From: Cytophagales bacterium
GTDB taxonomy: Bacteria; Bacteroidota; Bacteroidia; Cytophagales; Thermoflexibacteraceae
Assembly (NCBI GenBank): GCA_004294445.1
Contig: REAZ01000018.1
Span: 1-64,000 of the forward strand
Direction: 5' to 3'
Length of the DNA: 64,000 nt
The notes beneath the pieces are model-generated. The model had not been told where the DNA came from. It searched no databases and saw nothing but the letters and a program-made list of their open reading frames with translations. Within the stretch, counting starts at the first letter, position 1, and each line of letters opens with the position of its first letter. The translations under genes and the position numbers were made by a program. This document shows, in pieces, positions 17,182 through 26,342 of this stretch.

Positions 17182-17189
17182 TACCTTTG
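17182..17189 (+). promoter_or_regulatory. Predicted -7 box for rplS
   Basis: TACCTTTG fits TAnnTTTG. The start would be near 17195, giving a leader of about 60 bases to the ATG at 17256 and excluding the upstream in-frame TTG at 17187, which lies in the box itself. Confidence 0.5.
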
Positions 17190-17255
17190 CAGTCCTTTTT
17201 GAGGAATAGTCAAAATAAAATAGTCAAAAAGAATATCGCAAATTTAATATATATC

Positions 17256-17615
17256 ATGAGTGAGTTAATCAAATTAGTAGAAAAGGAATACGCTCCAGTG
17301 AGAGCCGCTTTTCCTTCGTTCAAGGCTGGAGATACGGTGAATATTCATGTAAAAATCGTCGAAGGCAACAAGGAAAGAATCCAGATGTTCCAAGGCGTAG
17401 TTATTCAGCGCAAAGGAACAGGCAACGGCGAAAGTTTTACTGTTCGCAAAGTTTCTGACGGCATCGGTGTAGAAAGAATTTTCCCTATCATCTCTCCAAA
17501 CCTTGCTAAAATTGAGGTATTGAAGGTGGGTGATGTACGCAGAGCAAAACTATTCTATCTCAGAGGTAAGTCTGGTAAGGCTGCAAGAATCAAAGAAAAA
17601 AGAGTGGCTCGATAG
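17256..17615 (+). CDS. rplS: 50S ribosomal protein L19
   Basis: Structural protein of the large ribosomal subunit at the interface with the small subunit. The whole 119-residue sequence is typical: [45 protein letters not shown] and the basic C-terminus [20 protein letters not shown]. The open frame extends 23 codons upstream, but the ATG at 17256 begins the conserved protein and lies after the predicted promoter. The usual trmD/rimM neighbours are absent, so rplS is a single-gene unit here. Confidence 0.96.
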   Translation: MSELIKLVEKEYAPVRAAFPSFKAGDTVNIHVKIVEGNKERIQMFQGVVIQRKGTGNGESFTVRKVSDGIGVERIFPIISPNLAKIEVLKVGDVRRAKLFYLRGKSGKAARIKEKRVAR

Positions 17616-17701
17616 GTTTATTCCTACCTTGCAAAAAGTAAGGATACCTTCAAAAAACTCAACTCCTCTCCATTGTTATCATTTTTTTCGCATAAGTGAG
17701 G

Positions 17702-17748
17702 ACAAAAAAGCAAAAAATGGCAAATTTCGCTGTTTTTTGCTTTTTTGT
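17702..17748. terminator. Hairpin after rplS
   Basis: A 16-bp perfect stem, ACAAAAAAGCAAAAAA and TTTTTTGCTTTTTTGT, around a 15-base loop, 86 bases after the rplS stop. Very A/T-rich arms end in T-tracts. Apart from this and the yceI promoter, 17616-17958 has no gene that I can support. Confidence 0.55.
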
Positions 17749-17874
17749 TTTCCAAAATTGGCATAAAAGAATGTTTGCCCTTTTGAGGGTGCAGGGGGAG
17801 GGTATAATTGATAGTCTTACGCAAGCATTCATTTTGATATAATTTTTTCTCTGTAAAAAATAAATGTTACAACA

Positions 17875-17905
17875 TTTGTTTTTATGAAAAACGTTCGTAC
17901 CTTTG
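17875..17905 (+). promoter_or_regulatory. Predicted promoter of yceI
   Basis: TTTG (17875-17878) and TACCTTTG (17898-17905) are separated by 19 bases, a full Bacteroidota -33/-7 match. The leader to the ATG at 17959 would be about 48 bases. Confidence 0.62.
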
Positions 17906-17958
17906 CAATCAAATAAATGTTTAAACATCAATCATTACAACATTAAATAAATAAAATT

Positions 17959-18486
17959 ATGGCAAAGTGGACAATTGATACGATGCACTCTGAAGTGCTA
18001 TTCAAAGTAAAGCATTTGGTTATCTCTACGGTAACGGGTTCTTTTAATAGATTTTCAGCAGCATTAGAAGCTGATAAAGAAGATTTTACAGATGCAAAAG
18101 TGAGTTTTACGGCTGATATCGACAGCATAGATACTAACAATGAGCAAAGAGACGGGCATCTTAAGTCTGATGACTTCTTCAATGCTGAAAAATATCCGCA
18201 ACTTTCTTTCACTTCTACAAGTTTGGAAAAGAAAAGCGGTAGCGACTATGTGCTAAAAGGCAATCTGACGATTCGCGATAATACCAAAGCAGTAGAATTA
18301 GCAGTAGATTTCGGTGGCGTTGCCAAAGACCCTTATGGGCAAACAAAAGTAGGCTTTGAGGCTACAGGCAAAATCAATCGCAAAGAATTTGGTTTGACTT
18401 GGTCAGCAGTTACGGAAGCAGGCGGTATCGTGGTAAGCGATGAGATAAAACTATTGCTTAACGTACAGTTCGTAAAGCAGGCGTAG
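17959..18486 (+). CDS. YceI family lipid-binding-like protein
   Basis: A 175-residue YceI-like protein, a beta-barrel (lipocalin-like) fold that binds polyisoprenoid or other lipids in studied members. It begins MAKWTIDTMHSEVLFKVKHL, the family hallmark, and contains NTNNEQRDGHLKSDDFFNAEKYPQ-type sequence (D-x-N-N-x-R-D-x-H-L) and a C-terminal EIKLLLNVQFV. Unlike many members it has no signal peptide, so it is probably cytoplasmic. It is monocistronic, with its own promoter and a downstream hairpin. Confidence 0.9.
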   Translation: MAKWTIDTMHSEVLFKVKHLVISTVTGSFNRFSAALEADKEDFTDAKVSFTADIDSIDTNNEQRDGHLKSDDFFNAEKYPQLSFTSTSLEKKSGSDYVLKGNLTIRDNTKAVELAVDFGGVAKDPYGQTKVGFEATGKINRKEFGLTWSAVTEAGGIVVSDEIKLLLNVQFVKQA

Positions 18487-18529
18487 TTTAATAGGTCAAT
18501 AGTCAAAATAGATAGATATTTTTTATTAT

Positions 18530-18574
18530 AAAAACTGACAAATGCTCCCTTCGGGTTGCACTTTATCAGTTTTT
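18530..18574 (+). terminator. Terminator of yceI
   Basis: AAAAACTGA (18530-18538) pairs with TCAGTTTTT (18566-18574), with a small internal CCCTTCGGG stem-loop, followed by further Ts. Confidence 0.55.
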
Positions 18575-18734
18575 TTGGTTCAAATGTTTTACAAGATATT
18601 ATCACTCACCACAAGAATACAAAGTTTCACAAGATATTTTTTTGCGAGAAACGGTATTAGTCCGTGAACTTTAAACTTTGAATCTGCCTAATAAATATTT
18701 TGGTACGGGTCTGCAAAAATATCATTCATTCACT

Positions 18735-18760
18735 CATTTTTTTCAATCATTTTTTTCAAT
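18735..18760. repeat. 13-bp tandem repeat upstream of accB
   Basis: CATTTTTTTCAAT occurs twice in direct tandem (18735-18747 and 18748-18760), about 85 bases before accB. The rest of 18575-18844 shows no gene or clear promoter; the nearest -7-like sequence is AATCTTTG just after the repeat, one base off consensus. Confidence 0.5.
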
Positions 18761-18844
18761 CTTTGCACTTTGTTTTCAAGTAAAAACGATAAGTAATTTA
18801 CTAAATCTATTTTCAATAGTCATTTATCTTTATTCATTAAATAT

Positions 18845-19339
18845 ATGAGTGCAAAAGAACTGCAAGATTTGCTTAATTTCATCGCTGGTTCGGGCTTAGA
18901 TGAAGTAAACATAGAAGGCAACGACTTCAAAATTAGCGTAAAAAGACATTCAGAGTCAAAGCAACAAATAGTAGCTCAACCTATTGTAAGCCAAGTTCCT
19001 GTAATGCCTGCCATTGTTCAGCAACAAGTAGCTCCTGCCCAACCTGCCCCTATGGTAGAAGCAAAAGTAGAAAAACCTGTGGAAAGTAATGCAGGAAAGT
19101 ACGTAACCATCAAATCTCCGATGATAGGTACTTTTTACCGTTCAAGTTCGCCTGATAAGCCATCACTTGTAAGCATTGGTGATGAGGTGAATTCAGGTAA
19201 GGTAGTCTGTATTATAGAGGCTATGAAACTTTTTAATGAAATTGAATCGGAAATTGCAGGTAAAATTGTAAAAGTGTTGGTAGAGAATGCTTCGCCCGTA
19301 GAGTACGATCAAGATTTATTTGTGGTAGAAGTCGCTTAA
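18845..19339 (+). CDS. accB: Acetyl-CoA carboxylase biotin carboxyl carrier protein
   Basis: Carries the biotin that is carboxylated by AccC in the first step of fatty acid synthesis. The 164-residue protein has a short N-terminal dimerisation region, a Pro/Gln/Val-rich linker (about 40-80) and the biotinyl domain, where K128 in IIEAMKLFN is the biotinylation site (the usual AMKM is AMKL here). It is directly followed by accC 93 bp downstream, the standard pair. Confidence 0.95.
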   Translation: MSAKELQDLLNFIAGSGLDEVNIEGNDFKISVKRHSESKQQIVAQPIVSQVPVMPAIVQQQVAPAQPAPMVEAKVEKPVESNAGKYVTIKSPMIGTFYRSSSPDKPSLVSIGDEVNSGKVVCIIEAMKLFNEIESEIAGKIVKVLVENASPVEYDQDLFVVEVA

Positions 19340-19432
19340 ATTATGAATTATGAGTTATAAATTCCTTGATTTTTCAGGTACTAAATAATTCATTTTCAAA
19401 ATTTATCATTCATTATTTATCATTGAAAAAAA

Positions 19433-20776
19433 ATGTTTAGAAAAATATTAATTGCAAATAGGGGTGAAATAGCTCTTAGAGTGATTCGCACTTGCAAAGA
19501 AATGGGCATTAAAACTGTGGCGGTTTACTCTACAGCAGATAGGGAGAGTTTGCACGTAAAATTTGCTGACGAAGCCGTATGTATAGGACCTCCCACAAGC
19601 AAACAGTCTTACTTGAATATTCCAAGAATTATTGCGGCGGCGGAGATTACAAATGCGGACGCTATTCACCCAGGGTATGGCTTTTTATCAGAAAATGCAG
19701 GCTTTTCGAGTATTTGCCAAGAGTACGGCATCAAATTCATAGGGGCATCGCCCGAAATGATTAATGCGATGGGAGATAAGGCAACAGCTAAAGCAACAAT
19801 GAAAGCTGCGGGTGTACCTACTATTCCAGGCTCCGAAGGCTTATTGGATAGTATAGAAGAAGGTATAAGCCTTGCCAAAGAGGTTGGGTATCCTGTGATG
19901 CTCAAGGCTACGGCAGGCGGCGGCGGAAAAGGTATGAGGATTGTCTATGACGACCACGGGTTCAAAAAAGCGTGGGACGATGCCAAAATGGAAGCAGGGG
20001 CATCTTTTGGCAATGACGGACTTTACTTAGAAAAATTTGTAGAGGAGCCAAGACACATCGAGATACAAGTAGTTGGCGACCAAAGAGGGAAAGTTTGCCA
20101 CCTTTCGGAAAGAGATTGCTCTATCCAGCGAAGACATCAGAAATTGGTAGAGGAAACGCCATCACCAATAGTTTCGCAAGAACTTCGCGATAAGATGGGG
20201 CAAGCTGCCATCAAAGGGGCTGAATCCATTGGGTACGAAGGTGCAGGAACTATCGAGTTTTTGGTAGATAAATATGGAAATTTCTACTTTATGGAAATGA
20301 ATACGCGTATCCAAGTAGAACATCCTATTACAGAAGAGGTTACAGATTTTGACCTCATCAAAGAACAGATTAAAGTGGCAATGGGAGAGAATATTTCGGG
20401 TAGGAATTACTATCCGCAGTTGCACGCTATGGAGTGTCGCATAAACGCCGAAGACCCTGGAAAGGACTTCAGACCAAGCCCTGGCAAGATTACAAACCTG
20501 CATATACCTGGCGGCAGAGGCGTGCGTGTAGATAGCCATATTTATGCGGGCTATGTTATCCCTCCAAACTATGATTCTATGGTGGCAAAGCTGATTGTTT
20601 CGGGGCAGACAAGAGAAGAAGTGATTGTGAGAATGAAAAGAGCTTTGCAAGAATTTGTAATAGAAGGAGTTAAAACAACGATTCCTTTCCATATTCGCCT
20701 AATGGACGACCCAAGTTTCCGCTCAGGGAAATTCACTACAAAATTTTTGGATACCTTCAATTTAGAAGGACTATAG
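19433..20776 (+). CDS. accC: Acetyl-CoA carboxylase biotin carboxylase subunit
   Basis: ATP-grasp enzyme that carboxylates the biotin on AccB with bicarbonate. Starts with the typical [18 protein letters not shown], then [13 protein letters not shown], the glycine-rich ATP loop [14 protein letters not shown] (about 158-171), the catalytic region [16 protein letters not shown], and [11 protein letters not shown]. The 447 residues are the full length. It forms an operon with accB and ends at a strong hairpin. The carboxyltransferase genes accA/accD are not in the window. Confidence 0.96.
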   Translation: MFRKILIANRGEIALRVIRTCKEMGIKTVAVYSTADRESLHVKFADEAVCIGPPTSKQSYLNIPRIIAAAEITNADAIHPGYGFLSENAGFSSICQEYGIKFIGASPEMINAMGDKATAKATMKAAGVPTIPGSEGLLDSIEEGISLAKEVGYPVMLKATAGGGGKGMRIVYDDHGFKKAWDDAKMEAGASFGNDGLYLEKFVEEPRHIEIQVVGDQRGKVCHLSERDCSIQRRHQKLVEETPSPIVSQELRDKMGQAAIKGAESIGYEGAGTIEFLVDKYGNFYFMEMNTRIQVEHPITEEVTDFDLIKEQIKVAMGENISGRNYYPQLHAMECRINAEDPGKDFRPSPGKITNLHIPGGRGVRVDSHIYAGYVIPPNYDSMVAKLIVSGQTREEVIVRMKRALQEFVIEGVKTTIPFHIRLMDDPSFRSGKFTTKFLDTFNLEGL

Positions 20777-20799
20777 TGATATAATTTGCTAAAATAAAT

Positions 20800-20838
20800 C
20801 AAAAGATGTAATTCTTTTTATAAAAATTACATCTTTTG
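20800..20838. terminator. Bidirectional terminator between accC and the OmpA-family gene
   Basis: A perfect 14-bp stem, CAAAAGATGTAATT and AATTACATCTTTTG, with an 11-base loop, between the convergent genes. Confidence 0.75.
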
Positions 20839-20853
20839 ACTATCAGCGATTGC

Positions 20854-22854
20854 TTATTGCTTAGTAATCCTTACTGTAGTTCGCCTATTAGTTTGATGCT
20901 GTGCTTCTGTCTTTGCACCCTTGATTTTCGGCTGGTCTTCGCCATACCCTTTGGCTATCATTTTTGCTATCGGAATCCCCTTTGTAGTAAGGTATCTCAC
21001 TGCCGAATCTGCCCTTCGCTGTGCGAGTTTGCGGTTGTAAACGGCGGAGCCTCTTTCGTCAGTATGCGAGCCTAACTCTATCACTGTATTAGGAAATTCT
21101 TTGTAGTAATCAAGCAAAAAAGCAGCAAACTCATCTAATAACTTGCCTGCATCTGCGGTAATTCTTGCACTGTCGTACTCATACAAAATTTCTAACTCAA
21201 GCGGCTGTCTTCGCTTTCCGTTTTCTGTCGGAATATCAAATTCGTTTACCCTCAAAACTAATTCAGTATCAAAATAAATGATGTTTTCTTTGTTTGGAAG
21301 TTTGGAAACATCTACGCCTCTGCCTACGGTAGAGAGTGTATTTTCACCGCTTAGGTAAGAAATTTTTTGACCATTAAGTTCGTATATTTTCCCAATGAAA
21401 ATAGGCTTAGGAAAGCTAAACTTGCCATCTACGTCCGAAACCAGAGAATCTACGAATGTGCCACCATTTTCGGTAAGTCTTACGCTCACGCTTGAGAGTG
21501 TCTTTTGCTCATTTTTGAGGTTGGTAGAGTAAGTAACCCCACGCAAATAGTAGGTAACTGTTTTTTTAACTTCTGACGAATCGTTGTAAAAATAATAAAT
21601 ATCGTCATCTCCTTTGCCGCCAGCACGGTTGGAAGAAAAATAACCCGAAACTCTACTCTTGTAGGCAACCCCAAAGTCATCGGCTATGGAATTCATAGGC
21701 GTTCCTACGTTGCGTACTTTTGGCTGCAAGATTGGCTTTTTGGTAAGCGAGTCCATGCCCACTTTTACAGTATCAAGCACAAAAATATCTAAGCCACCCA
21801 AGCCCGCATGCCCCGAAGATGCAAAGAAAAATCTGCCATCAGGGGCTACATAAGGGAACATTTCATCACCTGCGGTATTAATCAGTTTCCCTAAGTTTTG
21901 TGGTTTTGACCAGCTCCCTTCATTGAGCCGAGAAATATAAATATCATTGCCTCCCATGCTACCTCCTTTGCGATTAGAGGAAAAATAAAGTGTTTTTCCA
22001 TCGGGGGAAAGTGCGGGGCAAGCATCCCATGCCTCTTCGATACTTAGCTTATCAAGTAGCTCAGGTACAGTCCATTGCCCATCTTCTAAGCGGCTCGAAA
22101 ATAAATTTACGTCTTGGTGCGGTTCTTTTTTTTGCCCACTATTACTGCGTGCAAATATCATTAGTTTGCCATTTCGGGCAAAAGTAGCTTCTGCCTCATG
22201 GTGTCCATTTAAGTTTATATTTTCATTAAAAAAATCTTGAACAGCACCCGTATTTCTAATCGTATCTGTGAAATTAAAAGCATACAAATCTTGGAATCCT
22301 GTGCCTGTAGTTTCAAAAACTTTCTCTTTCTTGCGGTCGCTTGCGAAAATTAATTTCTCTCCGTACATCACAGGTGAAAACTCTCCCGCTTCGGTATTCA
22401 AATTTTCCAAATTACTGATAGTAGTATAAGAGGGCGTATTCCTAATGTCATTAATTGCTTTTAGGTTCTTACTTTCTTGGGTAGCTAACTGCACAAAATT
22501 AGGGTCGCCTCCCGCTTTTGCATATTTCTCGAAGTAAGCGATTGCTTCCTCGTATTGCTCATTTGCTTTGAGAGCATAACCCATATAAAAATTTAATTTT
22601 GAGGCTTTTACCTTTCCTTCTAAAGCCGTTCTATAGTAAGGAACTGCCTCTCTGACACGATTGGAAAGGCGATAACACTCCCCAATTTGGTAATTGATTT
22701 GGGCTGCGTCAGGCGGATTCAATTTAAGTTGTTTTTGATAAAGCCCAATAGCTGTCTGATATTCGGCGGAGTCGAATTTGCTTTTTGCTTTTTGCATAGG
22801 AGTCATACACGCCGCAAAAGCAATCATTACAAACAAAAGCAATAACTTATTCAT
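20854..22854 (-). CDS. OmpA-family lipoprotein with TPR and PD40 repeats, PorE-like
   Basis: Probable outer-membrane lipoprotein that anchors an envelope complex to peptidoglycan. The lipobox AAC is at residues 14-16. TPR helices follow (about 25-125), then a PD40/WD40-like beta-propeller (about 165-400, with repeated SPDGKTLYFSSNR- and APDGRFFFAS-type strands), a carboxypeptidase-regulatory-like beta domain (about 425-500), and a C-terminal OmpA domain (about 555-666) with GSHTDERG and the RKLAQRRADSAVRYL helix that bind diaminopimelate. This order, TPR-propeller-CRD-OmpA, is that of PorE, a type IX secretion component in Porphyromonas. Similar proteins of unknown role also occur, so PorE identity is inference. 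The 666-residue gene is monocistronic. Confidence 0.85.
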   Translation of the reverse strand: MNKLLLLFVMIAFAACMTPMQKAKSKFDSAEYQTAIGLYQKQLKLNPPDAAQINYQIGECYRLSNRVREAVPYYRTALEGKVKASKLNFYMGYALKANEQYEEAIAYFEKYAKAGGDPNFVQLATQESKNLKAINDIRNTPSYTTISNLENLNTEAGEFSPVMYGEKLIFASDRKKEKVFETTGTGFQDLYAFNFTDTIRNTGAVQDFFNENINLNGHHEAEATFARNGKLMIFARSNSGQKKEPHQDVNLFSSRLEDGQWTVPELLDKLSIEEAWDACPALSPDGKTLYFSSNRKGGSMGGNDIYISRLNEGSWSKPQNLGKLINTAGDEMFPYVAPDGRFFFASSGHAGLGGLDIFVLDTVKVGMDSLTKKPILQPKVRNVGTPMNSIADDFGVAYKSRVSGYFSSNRAGGKGDDDIYYFYNDSSEVKKTVTYYLRGVTYSTNLKNEQKTLSSVSVRLTENGGTFVDSLVSDVDGKFSFPKPIFIGKIYELNGQKISYLSGENTLSTVGRGVDVSKLPNKENIIYFDTELVLRVNEFDIPTENGKRRQPLELEILYEYDSARITADAGKLLDEFAAFLLDYYKEFPNTVIELGSHTDERGSAVYNRKLAQRRADSAVRYLTTKGIPIAKMIAKGYGEDQPKIKGAKTEAQHQTNRRTTVRITKQ

Positions 22855-22931
22855 AGATTTTTATTAAAAGACCACGTTTTTTCTGCTTATCAATACGAAA
22901 CTTGTCCTAAGTTACGTTGCAAAGATGTAAA

Positions 22932-22939
22932 CAAAACTA
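22932..22939 (-). promoter_or_regulatory. Predicted -7 box for the PorE-like gene
   Basis: TAGTTTTG on the minus strand fits TAnnTTTG, about 78 bases before the ATG at 22854. No -33 box at normal spacing. Confidence 0.35.
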
Positions 22940-22985
22940 ATAAATCTTAGTCATACATTACATAGATTTAAGTAAAAAAAAATAA

Positions 22986-22993
22986 TAACTTTG
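22986..22993 (+). promoter_or_regulatory. Predicted -7 box for the cupin gene
   Basis: TAACTTTG fits TAnnTTTG, about 100 bases before the ATG at 23095. No -33 TTG at the usual distance. Confidence 0.4.
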
Positions 22994-23094
22994 TAACTAT
23001 CCGTACGTTAATGACAAAGGCGAGTGTATCCATAAGACTTTGGAAAACAAGAATAGTTATAATTTAGCAATAAAAAAAATATAATTAATTAATA

Positions 23095-23517
23095 ATGAAC
23101 AATTTAGTAGAATCTATAGAATTTAATGGCATCAAATACGCCGAAGTCATTTGGGCGAATGTGAGCGTTCAGAAGACTGTGTTTTTTTCGCCTGCCGAAT
23201 CTTCATTCCAGTTTGGCTTGCTTGCCCATGAGGCGGGCTTTGTAGAACCGCCGCATTACCATAAGTGGGTGCCGAGGGAAATCAAAGATTTGCAACAGAT
23301 GTTTGTGGTGCAACGCGGCGTGGTAGTGGTAGAACTGTATAGTGATGAGGGCGAATTGCTCCAAGAGGTTACGCTAAAGCAAGGCGATGCCATTGTTCTC
23401 ATTCATGGCGTTCATGCAATTCGGGTAGAGGAAGATATGCAGTGTATTAGTGTAAAGCAAGGACCTTTTCTCGGTGATGTGAATGATAAGGTTTTTGTAG
23501 AGATGAAAAAACAATAA
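23095..23517 (+). CDS. Cupin-domain protein
   Basis: A 140-residue single-domain cupin. The metal-site histidines of cupin motif 1 are visible in EPPHYHKWVPREIKDLQQ (H-x-H and a later glutamate), and the second motif in LKQGDAIVLIHGVHAIRVEED. Small cupins of this form are sugar-nucleotide isomerases, dioxygenases or ligand sensors; the sequence alone does not decide. It has no signal peptide. The gene is single, followed by a shared hairpin with the convergent DUF1287 gene. Confidence 0.8.
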   Translation: MNNLVESIEFNGIKYAEVIWANVSVQKTVFFSPAESSFQFGLLAHEAGFVEPPHYHKWVPREIKDLQQMFVVQRGVVVVELYSDEGELLQEVTLKQGDAIVLIHGVHAIRVEEDMQCISVKQGPFLGDVNDKVFVEMKKQ

Positions 23518-23529
23518 ATCTAATTTTTT

Positions 23530-23562
23530 AACTTTGGCAAAGTGCTGAACTTTGTCAAAGTT
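23530..23562. terminator. Bidirectional terminator between the cupin and DUF1287 genes
   Basis: AACTTTGGCAAAGT pairs with ACTTTGTCAAAGTT over 14 bp with one G-U pair and a GCTGA loop, between convergent genes. Confidence 0.65.
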
Positions 23563-23571
23563 CTATAAAAC

Positions 23572-24162
23572 TCATTTTTTGTACCTATAATGCCCAATAA
23601 TTTTATAGGAAAACAAGACATCTTCTATTACCTGCCCCTGCCCAATGTTGTGAACGATTTGGTTTCGCTTTCCGTCTGCCGATTTTTTATCGACCACAAG
23701 CCCGATATGCGTAAGTCCGCTACTCAATCTCCAGCAGACGATGTCGCCTGCTAAATAGTCTTCACTATTGTCGGAAGTTGGGCATACAGTTCCATATCGA
23801 GCAAAAAACACCATCAGATTTGGCACTCTCCTATGGTCTATATTCCTATCTGTACGTTTCATTCCCCATGTTTTTGGGTATTTACCAAAATTTGCTTTCA
23901 TATCTTGGTGTACCTCTTTTTGCAGGTCTATGCTAAGTTTTCTGTAGGCTCTGATGACTACATCTGTACACACGCCTTTATCAGCAGGCACATCTCCGTT
24001 GGGGTAAGGTATTGAGAAATAGCTTGGGTCATAGACTACTGTTTGCTTGGTGAGTGCTATAGCAGCTTCTGAGAGTTTGCCTGCGAATGTAATTTCCTTA
24101 TCTTGTGCCATTGCATTGGCTACAAATAGGAAGAACGAAAAGCATAAAAGTATTTTTTTCAT
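23572..24162 (-). CDS. DUF1287 family secreted protein (NlpC/P60-like fold)
   Basis: A 196-residue exported protein with a signal peptide ending near AMAQ (residues 17-20). DUF1287 proteins belong to the papain-like NlpC/P60 superfamily, and the catalytic set is recognisable: C65 in KGVCTDVVIRAYR, H152 in THIGLVVD and a polar residue in IVHNIGQGQV. A cell-wall or amide hydrolase activity is likely but unproven. It is 5 bp from the CoA transferase gene upstream on the same strand, so the two are probably cotranscribed, though no functional link is obvious. Confidence 0.85.
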   Translation of the reverse strand: MKKILLCFSFFLFVANAMAQDKEITFAGKLSEAAIALTKQTVVYDPSYFSIPYPNGDVPADKGVCTDVVIRAYRKLSIDLQKEVHQDMKANFGKYPKTWGMKRTDRNIDHRRVPNLMVFFARYGTVCPTSDNSEDYLAGDIVCWRLSSGLTHIGLVVDKKSADGKRNQIVHNIGQGQVIEDVLFSYKIIGHYRYKK

Positions 24163-24167
24163 CTTTT

Positions 24168-25358
24168 TTATTTGATAATTCCCTTACTTTTTAATTCTTG
24201 AATAGCACTTTCGCTAATGCCCATTTCCTTCAAAATAGCTTCACTGTCCTCCCCCAATAGCGGAGAAGGGCGAAATACTTGGGCAGGAGTAGCCGAAAAT
24301 TTGATAGGTGCGCCCATGTTTTTTATTTTTCCCGCCTTCGGATGCTCCACCTCTACTACCATATTTCTCGCCTTGATATGCTCATCTTTGTCGACCTCGT
24401 CTGCCTCGTAAATAGGCGAAATAAGCAAGTCATTTTCAAGCCCTATGCTCACCCAATAGGCACTATCTTGAGTTTGAAAAACAGCAGTTAGCTCATTTTT
24501 CCACTCCATAAAAGTTGTCTTATCAGGGGCTATCATTCTGCTTGTCCATTCTTCTTTTTGGATAAGCGTACAGAATTTTTGCCAAAATTTGACTTCCAAA
24601 GTGCCTAAAGCTACAAATTTTCCATCTTTGCATGGATAAATGCCGTAATTAATCATGCCTCCCGAAAGAAAGCCCTGTTCCCTTGCTTGCGGCTTGCCCA
24701 TAGTCCAATACCATGAAAGCGTATTGATAGCCAGCGGCATAGAGCCATCGAGCATCGCCACGTCCACCCATTGCCCTTCGCCTGTGCGTTCCCTCGCATA
24801 AAGGGCAGCCAAGCAACCAATCACCGCCATATAACTTCCGCCTGCTATGTCTGCCATCTGTGCTATTGGCATTTGCGGAGGAGAAAACCGATTTCCTGAA
24901 AGCAAGCCCGCAAAACCAATATAATTCAAATCATGCCCTGCCAAGTCCTTATATTTTCCCGTTTGCCCGTAGCCTGTGAGGGAAACATAAATAATTTTCG
25001 GGTTTATTTTTTTCAAATCTTCGTAACCCAAACCTATTTTTGCCAGATAAGTGGGGCGAAACTGCTCTATGAAAATAGCAGCATCTTTGACCAAATCCAA
25101 CAAAATTTGCTTGCCTTTCTCCGTCTGATAGTCAAGAGCTAAACTTTGTTTGGAGTGGTTAAAAGCCAAAAAAGCCAAAGACTCCCCGTTTTTGTGCGGT
25201 GGGAAATTACGAGCATAGTCAGGGGCGTTTGGCAATTCTATTTTGATAATTTCTGCTCCCATATCCCCCATGAGCATCGTAGCTAAGGGGCCTGGCAGCA
25301 GCCTTGTCATATCTATCACTTTTAAGCCTAACAAAGCACCCGTATTTGGTTTGCGCAT
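24168..25358 (-). CDS. CaiB/BaiF family (class III) CoA transferase
   Basis: Transfers CoA between carboxylic acids, or acts as an alpha-methylacyl-CoA racemase, which is the same fold. The 396 residues are normal for the family. The N-terminal GLKVIDMTRLLPGPLATMLMGDMGAEIIKIE is the family signature, and the catalytic aspartate lies in AGHDLNYIGFAG (D near residue 143). The segment RFSPPQMPIAQMADIAGG fits alpha-methylacyl-CoA racemase-like members. The substrate is unknown; the downstream DUF1287 gene gives no clue. Confidence 0.88.
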   Translation of the reverse strand: MRKPNTGALLGLKVIDMTRLLPGPLATMLMGDMGAEIIKIELPNAPDYARNFPPHKNGESLAFLAFNHSKQSLALDYQTEKGKQILLDLVKDAAIFIEQFRPTYLAKIGLGYEDLKKINPKIIYVSLTGYGQTGKYKDLAGHDLNYIGFAGLLSGNRFSPPQMPIAQMADIAGGSYMAVIGCLAALYARERTGEGQWVDVAMLDGSMPLAINTLSWYWTMGKPQAREQGFLSGGMINYGIYPCKDGKFVALGTLEVKFWQKFCTLIQKEEWTSRMIAPDKTTFMEWKNELTAVFQTQDSAYWVSIGLENDLLISPIYEADEVDKDEHIKARNMVVEVEHPKAGKIKNMGAPIKFSATPAQVFRPSPLLGEDSEAILKEMGISESAIQELKSKGIIK

Positions 25359-25573
25359 AATGTTATTTGCGTTTTTGTTTATGCAGATTTTTTACCGTTT
25401 TTGCAGCAAATACCGTTCCTTCAAACAAAAGATTTTGCACCTCAAAAAATCGTAGATAAGTAATTTTGATACAGGTCTGCAAGGTTTTACTACTTTTGAA
25501 ATTAAATATCAAAATTTTTGAAGCGTAAGACTTAGAAAACAATGCTAATGATGAATTGTTCAAATTTACTTAT

Positions 25574-25581
25574 TAACTTTG
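25574..25581 (+). promoter_or_regulatory. Predicted -7 box for the SDR gene
   Basis: TAACTTTG fits TAnnTTTG; a TTG lies 15 bases upstream (25556-25558), a little closer than usual. The box covers the in-frame TTG at 25579, so the ATG at 25606 must be the start. Confidence 0.45.
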
Positions 25582-25605
25582 AGTTTAATAAAAAATAATA
25601 ATACC

Positions 25606-26301
25606 ATGATTGTCGTTACAGGTGGCACAAAAGGAATAGGCAAAGCGATTGTAGAGAAATTTGCATCGATGGGTTTTACCGTCGTAACTTGCTCTCGCAC
25701 CAAAAGCCAACTCGTTACTATTAATAGCGAGATTGAAAACAAATATAGAACAAACCTTCATTATCTGGAGGTTGATTTGTCGGAAAAGCGTGATATAGAG
25801 ATGTTTGTAAACTTTATACGTAGCTTAGATGAGCCTGTAGAGGCACTCATTAATAATGCAGGTTTTTATATAGGAGGGCAGCTACATAGCGAAGATGAAG
25901 GTATTTTGGAAGAAATGATGAAAACCAACGTCTATAGCGCTTATTACCTCACGCGCGGGTTAGTCGAGGACATGATAAAGCACAAATCAGGGCATATTTT
26001 TAATATTTGTTCGGTAGCAAGCACCAAAATCTTTCCTAACGGTGGGAGCTATAGTGTTTCCAAATTTGCACTTTACGGCATGACCAAGCTATTTCGTGAA
26101 GAACTCAAAGAATACAATGTAAAAGTTACGGCAATACTTCCTGGGGCTACTTTTACCTCAAGCTGGGACGAAAACGAAATAGACCCCGACAGAATCATAA
26201 AACCTACAGATGTAGCAGATGCTATTTTTGCTGCTTTTTCTCTCTCGCCAAATGCCGTAGTAGAGGAAATGGTGATTAGACCTCAATTGGGTGATTTGTA
26301 A
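25606..26301 (+). CDS. Short-chain dehydrogenase/reductase
   Basis: NAD(P)-dependent oxidoreductase of the classical SDR family, 231 residues from the ATG at 25606. The cofactor motif is TGGTKGIGK near the N-terminus, then INNAG (the NNAG motif), the catalytic serine in ICSVAS and the YSVSK pair (Y-x-x-x-K), followed by PGATFTS. Substrate unknown. The TPR lipoprotein gene starts 41 bp downstream and may share the transcript. Confidence 0.9.
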   Translation: MIVVTGGTKGIGKAIVEKFASMGFTVVTCSRTKSQLVTINSEIENKYRTNLHYLEVDLSEKRDIEMFVNFIRSLDEPVEALINNAGFYIGGQLHSEDEGILEEMMKTNVYSAYYLTRGLVEDMIKHKSGHIFNICSVASTKIFPNGGSYSVSKFALYGMTKLFREELKEYNVKVTAILPGATFTSSWDENEIDPDRIIKPTDVADAIFAAFSLSPNAVVEEMVIRPQLGDL

Positions 26302-26342
26302 TTTTTTCATCAATACTATTTTCAATAAATACGTTTAATGAT

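Noticed and set aside
20162-20692. 176-codon minus-strand frame
   Set aside because: Shadow of accC; the plus-strand protein is fully typical over the same span.
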